From NCBI GenBank assembly GCA_937925845.1, contig CALAML010000045.1, positions 65,616 through 129,615 of the forward strand: a stretch of DNA of 64,000 nucleotides, given 5' to 3'. This document shows, in pieces, positions 46,056 to 55,133 of the stretch; position 1 is the stretch's first letter; the number at the start of each line of letters is the position of its first letter. A model generated the notes under the pieces. It saw only the letters and a list, made by a program, of their open reading frames with translations, was not told the origin of the DNA and did no database searches. Source of the DNA: an uncultured Acidimicrobiales bacterium. GTDB taxonomy: Bacteria; Actinomycetota; Acidimicrobiia; Acidimicrobiales; CALAML01. A program made the position numbers and the translations under genes.

Positions 46056-47273
46056 ATGATCCCGCTCTCTGAAGCTCGTGAGTATGTCATTGGTTCCGTT
46101 TCGCCGCGGGCCACTGCAACTGTTCCGGTCGCTGAATCGGTTGGTGCGGTGCTGGCTGAGGATGTGCATGCCGTTGAGGACATCCCGCCGTTTGCCAACA
46201 CGGCCATGGATGGCTTCGCGGTGCAAGCGGACGACACCATAGGTGCCGAGGACAACCCGGTCACCCTCAAGATTGCCGGCACCATCGCCGCTGGCGCCGC
46301 GGGCGATATTGAGGTGAAGCAGGGGAGCGCGGTGCGCATCATGACGGGTGCGCCGATCCCGCCCGGTGCCGATGCCGTAGTGATGGTCGAACGCACCAAG
46401 GCCAACGATGACGGTACCGAAGTGGTGGTGGACCTCGAGGTTCCCGTGGGCAACCACCTTCGGCCCGCGGGCGACGATGTGAAGGTGGGTGATCTGGTCT
46501 TCTCCGCGGGTGCTGAAATTACCCCCGGCCATCTCGGTGTGCTCCTGAGCCTCGGCCGCACCGAGGTCTCGGTGATCTCCAAGCCAGTGGTGGGCGTTGT
46601 CTCCACTGGCGACGAATTGGTGGTGGGCCCCCAGAAGCTCGAACCGGGCCAGATCCGCGATTCCAACCGCGGCACCATCCTGGCCCTGCTGGCCGAAGCC
46701 GGTTTTGAAACCGTCGATCTCGGCCTAGTGCCCGACGATGAAGCCGCCATCGAAGAGGTGATGCGCCGGGGCGCAACCGAATGTGATGCGGTTGTGACCA
46801 GTGGGGGAGTATCGATGGGCGACTTCGACTACGTGAAAGCGGTCCTGAAACGCATCGCCGACATGCGCTGGATGCAGGTGGCGATCCGGCCGGCCAAGCC
46901 GCTGGCCTTCGGCACCCTCGATGGCACGCCCGTTTTTGGTCTTCCCGGAAACCCGGTGTCGTCGATGGTGAGCTTCGCTCTCTTTGCCCTGCCGTCGCTT
47001 CGCAAGATGTCCGGTTTCGCTCATATCGACGGACCCCGAGTGGAGGCGGTGGCCGACGAAGCCATGGCCCGTCGGCCCGACGGCAAGACCCACTTTGCGC
47101 GAGTGGTATGGCGCTATGAAGACGGTGCCTACCGTTTCACCAGCGCCGGAGGCCAGGGATCGCACCAGCTGTCGGCCATGGCTGACGCCAACGGCTTGGC
47201 CCTGATCCTCGACGGCGACGGCCTCGCCGTAGGCGACCGGTGCGAGATGATGGTGACCGGGCCGCAGGGTTGA
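46056..47273 (+). CDS. moeA: Molybdopterin molybdotransferase
   Basis: FANTAMDGFAV, SVGDELV-like STGDELVVGP, SGGVSMGDFDYVK, GLPGNPVSSMVSF. Confidence 0.95.
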   Translation: MIPLSEAREYVIGSVSPRATATVPVAESVGAVLAEDVHAVEDIPPFANTAMDGFAVQADDTIGAEDNPVTLKIAGTIAAGAAGDIEVKQGSAVRIMTGAPIPPGADAVVMVERTKANDDGTEVVVDLEVPVGNHLRPAGDDVKVGDLVFSAGAEITPGHLGVLLSLGRTEVSVISKPVVGVVSTGDELVVGPQKLEPGQIRDSNRGTILALLAEAGFETVDLGLVPDDEAAIEEVMRRGATECDAVVTSGGVSMGDFDYVKAVLKRIADMRWMQVAIRPAKPLAFGTLDGTPVFGLPGNPVSSMVSFALFALPSLRKMSGFAHIDGPRVEAVADEAMARRPDGKTHFARVVWRYEDGAYRFTSAGGQGSHQLSAMADANGLALILDGDGLAVGDRCEMMVTGPQG

Positions 47274-47324
47274 CCCGCCCGCGGCGGGCCGGGCTGGGCG
47301 TCTAGAAATGGGGTTAAATCTGTC

Positions 47325-48350
47325 ATGTCGCTGGGGGAATCCGGCGAAACGACGTACTCTGGCCACGTGGGAAGCGATCTACAAGACAGCTTTGGACGGG
47401 TGCACCGAGACCTACGGATCTCGATCACCGACCGCTGCAACTTCCGCTGCGCCTACTGCATGCCCGAAGAGGGCATGACCTGGCTGCCCCGGGAACGGCT
47501 GCTGACCTACGAAGAGATCGAACGCATCGCTCGAGTGCTGGTGGAGCGCTACGACTTCGACAGCATTCGCCTCACCGGCGGTGAGCCCATGGTTCGGGCC
47601 AACCTGCCGGTTCTGGTCGAGAAGCTGTCGAGCCTCGGTGTCGATCTGGCCATCACCACCAACGGCGCCACCCTCGCCGGTGCCGCTCAGGATCTGGCCG
47701 ACGCCGGCCTGGAGCGGATCAACATCAGCCTCGATTCACTGCAAGCCGAGCGCTTCTTTGAACTCACCCGCCGCGACGAACTCGACCGAGTACTGGCCGG
47801 GATCGACGCCGCAGTGGCCGCCGGCCTTGCTCCAGTGAAGATCAACGCGGTGCTGATGAACGGAATCAACGACGACGAAGTGGTCGACTTCATCGAGTTC
47901 GGTCGAGAGAAAGGCGTCTCGGTTCGGTTCATCGAGTTCATGCCTCTCGACGCCGACGACAACTGGTCGATCGATCGAGTAGTTGCGCAGGCCGACATTC
48001 TTGATGCCATCGCCGAGGTCCACCCCTTCACCGCGGTGGCCCGCAACAACGACCCGGCCAACCGATACGTGTTCGACGACGGCATCGGCGACTTCGGCGT
48101 GATCGCCACCGTTACCGACCAGTTCTGTGACAGCTGCGACCGGGTCCGCCTCACTGCCGATGGCCAGTTCCGCACCTGTCTATTTGCCACCGACGAAACC
48201 GACCTGCGAGCCATGCTGCGCAACGGCGCCACCGACGACGAACTGGCCGAGGCCATCGTCACCGCGGTCGGCAACAAGTGGGCAGGCCACCAGGTGAACA
48301 ACGTGCTGTTCATCCGACCGAAGCGGTCGATGTCACAAATCGGCGGCTAA
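47325..48350 (+). CDS. moaA: GTP 3',8-cyclase
   Basis: DLRISITDRCNFRCAYCMPEEGM radical SAM; RLTGGEP; CDSCDRVRLTADGQFRTCLF; N-terminus probably starts a few codons downstream. Confidence 0.96.
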   Translation: MSLGESGETTYSGHVGSDLQDSFGRVHRDLRISITDRCNFRCAYCMPEEGMTWLPRERLLTYEEIERIARVLVERYDFDSIRLTGGEPMVRANLPVLVEKLSSLGVDLAITTNGATLAGAAQDLADAGLERINISLDSLQAERFFELTRRDELDRVLAGIDAAVAAGLAPVKINAVLMNGINDDEVVDFIEFGREKGVSVRFIEFMPLDADDNWSIDRVVAQADILDAIAEVHPFTAVARNNDPANRYVFDDGIGDFGVIATVTDQFCDSCDRVRLTADGQFRTCLFATDETDLRAMLRNGATDDELAEAIVTAVGNKWAGHQVNNVLFIRPKRSMSQIGG

Positions 48351-48432
48351 GGGTCTCCCTGACATAGCGGATCTGACCCCCCGTTCTTCCGAGGGATTGG
48401 CGCAGTAGGCGAAGCCGGTCCACAATCCGTGC

Positions 48433-48915
48433 ATGACAGAGCCAGAACTGACCCACCTCGACCCGATGGGTCGCGCCCGCATGGTCGATGTGACTCCGAA
48501 AGAGCCCACCCATCGCCGGGCCCTTGCCAAAGGGAAGGTGTGGATGACGCCCGAGACCGCCTCGCTCGTGGCTCGCGGCGCAGTAACCAAGGGTGACGTG
48601 CTGGCGGTGGCCCGAGTTGCCGGTATCCAGGCGGCCAAGAGGGCACCGGACCTCATCCCCCTCTGCCACCCGCTCCTGGTGGGCTCGGTGTTTATCAACT
48701 TCGAGATCGGCGAAGACTTCATCGAAATCGAAGCCTCCGTCGAAACCGTCGACCGCACCGGCGTAGAGATGGAAAGCCTCACCGCCTGCACCATCGCCGC
48801 CCTCACGATCTACGACATGTGTAAATCCGCCGACAAGTCCATGACCATCGGCGATATCGCTCTTTGGGAAAAGACCGGTGGCCGCTCCGGCGTCTACCGC
48901 CGCAAGGGGGTCTAA
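48433..48915 (+). CDS. moaC: Cyclic pyranopterin monophosphate synthase
   Basis: MVDVTPKEPTHRRALAKGKV, IQAAKRAPDLIPLCHPLLV, CTIAALTIYDMCKSADK. Confidence 0.96.
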   Translation: MTEPELTHLDPMGRARMVDVTPKEPTHRRALAKGKVWMTPETASLVARGAVTKGDVLAVARVAGIQAAKRAPDLIPLCHPLLVGSVFINFEIGEDFIEIEASVETVDRTGVEMESLTACTIAALTIYDMCKSADKSMTIGDIALWEKTGGRSGVYRRKGV

Positions 48916-48948
48916 CTGCCCGCGATATCTGCCCTCCGGGCGGGCACG

Positions 48949-48985
48949 AACCCCAAAGGCCCGCCAGGGCCGACGGGTTCCCTTG
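48949..48985. repeat. REP-like hairpin unit 1 (AACCCCAAAGGCCCGCCAGGGCCGACGGGTTCCCTTG)
   Basis: Near-identical to unit 2; internal GGCCC-GCCA-GGGCC. Confidence 0.65.
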
Positions 48986-49009
48986 CACAGGAGCTTTTGG
49001 CTGGCAGGA

Positions 49010-49047
49010 AACCCCAAAGGCGCCCCAGGCGCCGACGGGTTCCCTTG
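49010..49047. repeat. REP-like hairpin unit 2 (AACCCCAAAGGCGCCCCAGGCGCCGACGGGTTCCCTTG)
   Basis: Compensatory stem version GGCGCC-CCA-GGCGCC of unit 1. Confidence 0.65.
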
Positions 49048-49356
49048 GGGCCCTGTCCCTCGCGCCGAACGGGGTGCCTTTGCCCGTCGGCCAGCCGTCT
49101 GTGGTTAACGGGCTGGTGGTTTCAGCGAGCGAAGCTTGCTGTGATTGGGTGACCAGCGGTGGCTTGGTTGCCACTCACTGTCGGTGTTTGTGGCTCTGGC
49201 GGCCGATAGGTGGACGGCGACATAGAAATGTCACGAATGGTCACCACCTCAGCCAACTTCCCGGCCAAACTCAGGGCCGGGGCTTGGCGGAGTCCATGAC
49301 AGTTTTGACATGGTGAGCCACTTGAGGCTCACCCACCGTAAGAAAGAGCACTCCGG

Positions 49357-49944
49357 GTGTACCAAGCATTCCTCGCACTCCTGGTCCTGGCTTGGGCCGT
49401 CTATCTCGGTTCGACGTTCCTTGGCCGCCGAGGCAACACCAACTCGGGATCATCGATCAAGAGCTTCAGCCAGCAACTCCGCACTATTCGCGGAGCCAGC
49501 CCATCCACCGACGAATACGGCCGGGTCTCCGTCGACCCCAGCCCTCTGCCGGTGCCGCCCTGGGCCGCACCCATCTCATTGCGCGATGCCCACCAGCGTC
49601 GGGTCGAAGTTATCTTCACCCTGCTCGGCGGTGCCGCCATGGCACTGATCCTCGGACTGCTGATCACCCGCTGGTCGCTCCTGCTGCACGTCGTGCTCGA
49701 CCTTGCGCTGATCGGCTACCTGTTTATGCTCGCCCGCAGCCAGCAACTCGCAGCCGAGCGGTCCGAGAAGGTCTACCACCTCGACGCCCGAGACCGCTTC
49801 CAGCTCCGGCCGTCCGCCACCGGCGCCGAGCTTGAGGATCAAGAAGCCGAGCTCGCCATCGCCGTGGGTGCGGGCTCACCACTCACCCGACGTCCCATGG
49901 AACCGACGCCCGGATTCCGGGTTATTGGCGGCGGTCGCCAGTAG
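49357..49944 (+). CDS. Membrane protein of unknown function
   Basis: 195 aa, N-terminal TM and central hydrophobic pair (VIFTLLGGAAMALILGLLITRWSLLLHVVLDLALIGYLFML). Confidence 0.7.
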   Translation: MYQAFLALLVLAWAVYLGSTFLGRRGNTNSGSSIKSFSQQLRTIRGASPSTDEYGRVSVDPSPLPVPPWAAPISLRDAHQRRVEVIFTLLGGAAMALILGLLITRWSLLLHVVLDLALIGYLFMLARSQQLAAERSEKVYHLDARDRFQLRPSATGAELEDQEAELAIAVGAGSPLTRRPMEPTPGFRVIGGGRQ

Positions 49945-49946
49945 GG

Positions 49947-50399
49947 ATGAGCGGTAGCGTCACGATCCGTCGTCTCGGACTCGTTGACGCACCAGCTCTA
50001 ATTCGGCTCTTCAACGCGGTCCTCGACGAGTTCTCGGCGCAACTCGCGTTCTTCAACGACAATGGTCCGGAGAAGTTTCTGGCCGACCAGACCTCGTTTG
50101 CGCTTGGGGCCTATGACCTTGATGAGCCGGTCGGGCTCGCCTGGGGTATACAGATGCGGTCCCCAAACGGGCGCCTCACCCACTATCTCCACGAACTCAG
50201 CGTCCGTGACCAATGGCGTCGCCAAGGGGTAGCTACCGCACTTGTCACCGAAGCAATCTCCTTGGCGCGAGCCGCCGGGTCGAACAAGTTTTGGCTCTCA
50301 ACCGGCGCCCACAACGAAGGGGCCCAAGCGCTTTATGCGTCGCTCGGCGGCGACCGAAAACCGCTGGGAGACGTCAACTACTGGTGGAGCTTGGGCTAG
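49947..50399 (+). CDS. GNAT-family N-acetyltransferase
   Basis: YLHELSVRDQWRRQGVATALVTEAISLARAAGSNKFWLSTGAHNEGAQALYASLG. Confidence 0.9.
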   Translation: MSGSVTIRRLGLVDAPALIRLFNAVLDEFSAQLAFFNDNGPEKFLADQTSFALGAYDLDEPVGLAWGIQMRSPNGRLTHYLHELSVRDQWRRQGVATALVTEAISLARAAGSNKFWLSTGAHNEGAQALYASLGGDRKPLGDVNYWWSLG

Positions 50400-51565
50400 C
50401 GCAGAACCTCGATGATGGTGACGTTGGCCTGACCGCCGCCCTCACACATGGTCTGTAGGCCCCAAGTGCCGCCGGTGCGCTCCAACTCGTTCAACATGGT
50501 GGTCATCAACCGGGCGCCGGTGGCACCCAACGGGTGACCGAGGGCGATGGCGCCGCCGTTCACATTCACTTTCTCATGAGGCACGTTGTGCTCGTGCATC
50601 CACGCCAGCGGGACCGAAGCAAAGGCCTCATTGCATTCGAACAGGTCGAAGTCGTCGATCTTCATCCCGGTCTTTTCCAGGGCGTACGCCGTTGCCGGAA
50701 TCGGACCGGTCAACATGTAGATCGGGTCGTCGCCGCGAACCGACATGTGGTGGATGCGCGCTCTCGGCTTCAAGTCATGATCGGCGACCGCTTGTTCGCC
50801 GGCGATCAGCATGGCCACCGCAGCATCGGAAATCTGGCTGGCAACGGCCGCAGTGATGGAGCCACCCTCGGCCAACGGGGCCAGGCCCGCCATCTTCTCC
50901 GGGGTGGTGCCTCGGCGCACGCCCTCGTCGGCGGTCACCTCACCCAGGGCAATGATCTCGTTGTCGAAACGACCCTCGTCCTGCGCGGTAGCGGCCCGTT
51001 CATGAGAGGCCAGAGCAAACGCCTCCATCTGCTCGCGGCTGATGTCCCACTTGTCGGCGATCATCTGGGCGCCCCGGAACTGGCTCACCTCCTGGTCGCC
51101 GTAGCGGGCCAACCAGCCAGTCGAAGTGGTGAACGGGTCGGTGATCTCCGGTTTATCGATGCTCGGATGATCCATCACCGTCATCGCCGCGCCAATGGGG
51201 ATCATCGACATGTTTTGCATTCCCCCAGCCACCACAAGGTCCTGAACGCCAGCCATTACCCCCATCGCGGCAAAGCTCACCGCCTGCTGACCCGAACCAC
51301 ATTGGCGGTCCACCGTGGTGCCCGGAACCTCCTCGGGTAAGCCGGCAGCGAGCCACGCGGTGCGGGCAATGTCGCCGGCTTGGGGGCCCATGTTGTCGAG
51401 ACAACCCATCACCACGTCGTCGACCGCAGCCGGGTCGATGCCGGTGCGATCGACCAACCCCTTCATGACGTGGGCGCCAAGGTCGGCAGGGTGCACCCCG
51501 GAAAGGCCACCGCCGCGCTTGCCTACGGGCGTGCGAACCGCATCGACGATAAAGGCCTCACCCAT
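50396..51565 (-). CDS. Acetyl-CoA C-acetyltransferase (thiolase)
   Basis: DRQCGSGQQAVSFAAMGV active-site Cys; NVNGGAIALGHPLGATGARL; CEGGGQANVTI. Confidence 0.95.
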   Translation of the reverse strand: MGEAFIVDAVRTPVGKRGGGLSGVHPADLGAHVMKGLVDRTGIDPAAVDDVVMGCLDNMGPQAGDIARTAWLAAGLPEEVPGTTVDRQCGSGQQAVSFAAMGVMAGVQDLVVAGGMQNMSMIPIGAAMTVMDHPSIDKPEITDPFTTSTGWLARYGDQEVSQFRGAQMIADKWDISREQMEAFALASHERAATAQDEGRFDNEIIALGEVTADEGVRRGTTPEKMAGLAPLAEGGSITAAVASQISDAAVAMLIAGEQAVADHDLKPRARIHHMSVRGDDPIYMLTGPIPATAYALEKTGMKIDDFDLFECNEAFASVPLAWMHEHNVPHEKVNVNGGAIALGHPLGATGARLMTTMLNELERTGGTWGLQTMCEGGGQANVTIIEVLR

Positions 51566-51799
51566 GCTGTGCTCCTGTCAATATCATCTCTAAAGATGTC
51601 TAAAGTTTGGTGCCGGGTTGGTGGCCGCAAACCGGCACCAACCCGTGGGTTTCAGCCTAGTTGGCCAACGAAACCCTGACGACTGGCGGCCCCATGGGTC
51701 TCCTCGTTGAATCGGCGGCAGGGGACACCCACTGACGCGCCGGTCGGGCCGGCCCCAGCAACACTCAAGTAGCTGCTCGGATACGCCGTTATCCGAACT

Positions 51800-52627
51800 A
51801 TGCCGGCCGACCATAGACGCTTCCAGCGAAACCGAAAGTCCTATATTGACGCTCCCGCCGAGTCGTCGCTGCCTCGGGACTCAACCCTTGAACACGGTGA
51901 GATTCCCGTGTGGAACGCGCCGACCGCGCCCGACTTGGGCGGCGAGATGCAGCAGTCGATCCGGGCCGCCATGGTCATTGCCGGTCTACTGGTCTTCGCT
52001 GGTGTTGGCTACTTCTTCGCCCTTCCGTGGTTCCAGCATGCCGCCGAAATCGACGCGGTCCCGGAACTTGCTCGCGTCGAAGCGGTGCTTGAAGACGGCA
52101 AAGTTGTGATCAAGGGAACGTTCCCCTCTGAGGCTCAGGCCCAAGATGCGGTAGATCTGGCTGCTGCCGCGGTTGGGGCCGAGAACGTCGTGTCGGAGTA
52201 CACCGTCGACGAAAGCCTCTCAGAAGATTCGCTCACCATGTCGCTTGAGGTTGGCGATCTGGTGTTGTTCGAAACCGGAAGCGACGAGCTCACACCGGGC
52301 TTCAAGCCCGCCCTCGACATCAGCGTTGTCATGCTGACTCAGGTACCCGACGCCCACCTCACCCTGGTTGGCCACACCGACAACGTCGGTTCGGCCGACT
52401 CCAACCTCGAACTGGCAAGCAAACGAGTGAACGCCATCGTCGACTACATGGTCAACGCCGGTATTGACCGCAACCGGTTGACCCCGGTTCCCAAGGGCGA
52501 GGCCGAACCCATCGCACCGAACTCCACCCCCGAAGGCCGCCGACTGAACCGCCGGGTCGAAATCCTCTTCGGTGACGTGCTCACCGTCGACGACGGCAGC
52601 ACCACCCAAGCCGTCGAAGGCGAGTAA
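51800..52627 (+). CDS. OmpA-family protein with N-terminal TM and BON-like region
   Basis: LTLVGHTDNVGSADSNLELASKRVNAIVDYMVNAGIDRNRLTPVPKGEAEPIAPNSTPEGRRLNRRVEI. Confidence 0.85.
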   Translation: MPADHRRFQRNRKSYIDAPAESSLPRDSTLEHGEIPVWNAPTAPDLGGEMQQSIRAAMVIAGLLVFAGVGYFFALPWFQHAAEIDAVPELARVEAVLEDGKVVIKGTFPSEAQAQDAVDLAAAAVGAENVVSEYTVDESLSEDSLTMSLEVGDLVLFETGSDELTPGFKPALDISVVMLTQVPDAHLTLVGHTDNVGSADSNLELASKRVNAIVDYMVNAGIDRNRLTPVPKGEAEPIAPNSTPEGRRLNRRVEILFGDVLTVDDGSTTQAVEGE

Positions 52628-52648
52628 GGGCCCGGGCAGGGTCTTACT

Positions 52649-52706
52649 CAGCGAACAACTCGCCAAGTGAGGAGGCCCGCCAGGGCCGACGAACGACGTG
52701 GTGGTG
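52649..52706. repeat. Direct repeat copy 1 near tRNA
   Basis: cagcgaacaactcgccaagtgaggaggcccgccagggccgacgaacgacgtgg identical in copy 2. Confidence 0.85.
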
Positions 52707-52757
52707 TGGTGGGGTTTTGGCCCTGGGCAGGCTCTCACTGGTCGACGTTGTGAGCGT

Positions 52758-52815
52758 CAGCGAACAACTCGCCAAGTGAGGAGGCCCGCCAGGGCCGACG
52801 AACGACGTGGAGGTG
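52758..52815. repeat. Direct repeat copy 2, running into the tRNA 3' end
   Basis: Same 53-nt core, 109 bp downstream of copy 1. Confidence 0.85.
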
Positions 52816-52880
52816 AGGGGAATTGAACCCCTGGCCTCTTCGATGCGACCGAAGCGCTCTACCAACTGAGCTACACCCCC
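52808..52880 (-). tRNA. tRNA-Ala (CGC)
   Basis: GGGGGTGTAGCTCAGTTGGTAGAGCGCTTCGGTCGCATCGAAGAGGCCAGGGGTTCAATTCCCCTCACCTCCA; loop GTCGCAT gives anticodon CGC; acceptor stem has the G3-U70 alanine identity pair; CCA not encoded. Confidence 0.95.
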
Positions 52881-52972
52881 GAAGGGACTCTCAGGCTAGC
52901 AGCGCCAGGAAAGAGCCCGACACGAATTGCGGGTCGACTTTCTCCTGCGGTGTCTTCTCTAACGGAGCCTGC

Positions 52973-53896
52973 TCAGTTTTCGGTCCGGTGAATCGGGGCG
53001 CTGTGATCCCAGTCTGAGAGCAGTGTCCGAAGACCGGTGATTAACAGCAGCGGCACGTCGAGCATCGGGTGATGGCCCGCCGTCGGCAATTCGATCACCG
53101 GCGCCACTCGGCCGAGTCGCTCGTACATGTACTCGCCGATGGTCGGAGTGACTAGGCCGTGCTCGGCCCGAAACAGTGCGACTCGACAGTTGATCTGGGG
53201 AAGCAGGTCGGTGGCTTCGTGGCGCCGCGAGGGCGCAAAGAAGACGCGGGGATCGAACTTCCACGTCCACCCGCCCTCGGTCGGCGTAAGCGAGTGCCAG
53301 GCCACGTTGGCTTTCACATACGGTTCGTAGTGATCCTGGGCCGGCACCGTTCGGAACCGAGCGGCCGCCACTTCTCTCGACGGGTAGGTCTTGGGCTCAC
53401 GGAACGACTGGCCGTGCTTGCCCTCCTTGACCTCCGGGTCGGGCTCCTTCACCGGCGAGTCGATGACCACGATGCCGGCCAGGTCCTCACAATGACGGGC
53501 CGCGGCATTCAGGCTTACAAAGCCGCCCATGCTGTGTCCGACCACCACCGGCTTGCCCCGAAAGCCCGCGTGGGCGCCGACGGCCACCACTTCATCGCTC
53601 CAGAGATCGAGCGAGTAGCTCTCGCGGCGACCGCTGTCGCCGGCACCCGACATATCGAGCGCGGCTACCGAATATTCGCCGAGCATCGGCGCGATGTGGG
53701 ACCACCAGTGGGCATGGGCCGCGCCGCCATGCACCAGCACCACCCCGGGTCGGTCCGGCGGACCCCACAACAAGTAGTTGATGTCGCAGCCTTCGACCAC
53801 AACCGTGCGGCGCTCGGGCCGGGTTTCGATCGCCCGACGAAACCAGGCCGGGGCTTCAGGGTCCATCGGTGCGGGTTCGTCCAGATTCACACTCAC
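52973..53896 (-). CDS. Alpha/beta hydrolase
   Basis: VVLVHGGAAHAHWW, VVGHSMGGFVSLNAA, ELPTAGHHPMLDVP. Confidence 0.92.
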   Translation of the reverse strand: MSVNLDEPAPMDPEAPAWFRRAIETRPERRTVVVEGCDINYLLWGPPDRPGVVLVHGGAAHAHWWSHIAPMLGEYSVAALDMSGAGDSGRRESYSLDLWSDEVVAVGAHAGFRGKPVVVGHSMGGFVSLNAAARHCEDLAGIVVIDSPVKEPDPEVKEGKHGQSFREPKTYPSREVAAARFRTVPAQDHYEPYVKANVAWHSLTPTEGGWTWKFDPRVFFAPSRRHEATDLLPQINCRVALFRAEHGLVTPTIGEYMYERLGRVAPVIELPTAGHHPMLDVPLLLITGLRTLLSDWDHSAPIHRTEN

Positions 53897-54055
53897 GAAG
53901 TCACCATAGAACCCGACAGAGGGCGAGCGCGGCGTATCCGCGGCGAAAAACCCCGCCAGAACGCGACTTTTTGCTGTTTCGGGGCGTCCCTATCTGCGGG
54001 CCCGGCCAAAAACCGAGCCCGGACCCCTGCCCACTATCCAGAGCGAGGAGCTTCG

Positions 54056-54931
54056 GTGAAATCCCGAACCCAGACCCCGTCGAGCACAACCCGACCTTCT
54101 TCGGGATCCTCCGGAAGGTCGCGGGACGACGGCAAAGCCGATCTCGGAATCATCTTTTTGGTGGCCGGCCTGGTTGTGCTGGCACTGGTGGGGTTCGGAG
54201 CTCTGAACGTGAATTGGCCGTGGGACTCCGTCGAACTGGCTGACGACGAAAAGAAGGTCATCGTCGTTCAACAGCCTGAGATCTATGCGATCGAGGCGAT
54301 CAACCTGGACTGTCGGGCCCGGGTTCGGGCTCAGGTCCCGGTCGTGGGAATCAAAGAGCACCGAGCCCTCGGCCAGGTGTACCGCACCGACAAAGTCAAC
54401 ATGTCGGCGGTAGGTGACGTTGACACCTGCGTTGAGTCAAGCGGCGTCGAGATCACCCAGGGCTTTGGCACCCAAACCCACACCGTGGTCATTCCCGCCT
54501 CGGCCATCCGCTTCGAGCGGCCTCGAGTTGATGCCCCCGCCACCCAAGACAGCGTGGAGTTCGACAAGGGCGCTGTGGGCAAAGTCACCGACGCGTTCCC
54601 CTGGGTCGCCGACTCCGAGGGGCTGACCCCGGCGGCCTACACCTTCGCCCAAGGCGTGATCGGCTCCAGCCAGTGCATGCGAGAGGCCTACGACGTCACC
54701 AGCGAACTCATCGTCGAGGCCTACCGCCAACAGATGATCGACCAAGGCGGGGACCCCGATCTTGTCGACGTCACCATCGAGGGCGAGCCCGACTTCTACC
54801 AAAACCGTGACGAACTCACCACGCTGGACGACTTCGAATTCACCACCAACGAAGCCGCGATCGACTGCGAAGTTACCGACCCGACCGCCGGCGGAGCGCT
54901 GTCAGCAACCGAAGAAGCCGACGGTAACTAG
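54056..54931 (+). CDS. Membrane-anchored protein of unknown function
   Basis: LGIIFLVAGLVVLALVGFGAL TM segment then soluble domain; GTG start 54056 with upstream GAGGAG; the longer ORF start at 53159 is antisense to the hydrolase. Confidence 0.75.
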   Translation: MKSRTQTPSSTTRPSSGSSGRSRDDGKADLGIIFLVAGLVVLALVGFGALNVNWPWDSVELADDEKKVIVVQQPEIYAIEAINLDCRARVRAQVPVVGIKEHRALGQVYRTDKVNMSAVGDVDTCVESSGVEITQGFGTQTHTVVIPASAIRFERPRVDAPATQDSVEFDKGAVGKVTDAFPWVADSEGLTPAAYTFAQGVIGSSQCMREAYDVTSELIVEAYRQQMIDQGGDPDLVDVTIEGEPDFYQNRDELTTLDDFEFTTNEAAIDCEVTDPTAGGALSATEEADGN

Positions 54932-55133
54932 CGATCCCAGCACGCCGCTGGACTCTGCAAAGGACACTTTCCGGGACAGACCTGGCGGGATCTTGCCGAG
55001 CACCCTGTCGGTGAGATCGCTCGCGCCCGGTAACCCTGGATCACTCCCGCCCGATGTGGCTTTGGCCGAAGGGGTAGGTCTACCCTGAGAGTGCCGCGGT
55101 GTTTTGCGGAACGATCTCTGGGGGAAACACAAC

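Noticed and set aside
48864-49316. ORFs 48864-49316 and 48878-49108 after moaC
   Set aside because: Overlap moaC and the REP-like hairpins; translations show no coding character.
52640-52815. CRISPR array
   Set aside because: Only two repeat copies and no cas genes; better described as a direct repeat beside a tRNA.
53159-54055. N-terminal half of ORF 53159-54931 (+)
   Set aside because: Antisense to the alpha/beta hydrolase; the real gene starts near GTG 54056 with a RBS.
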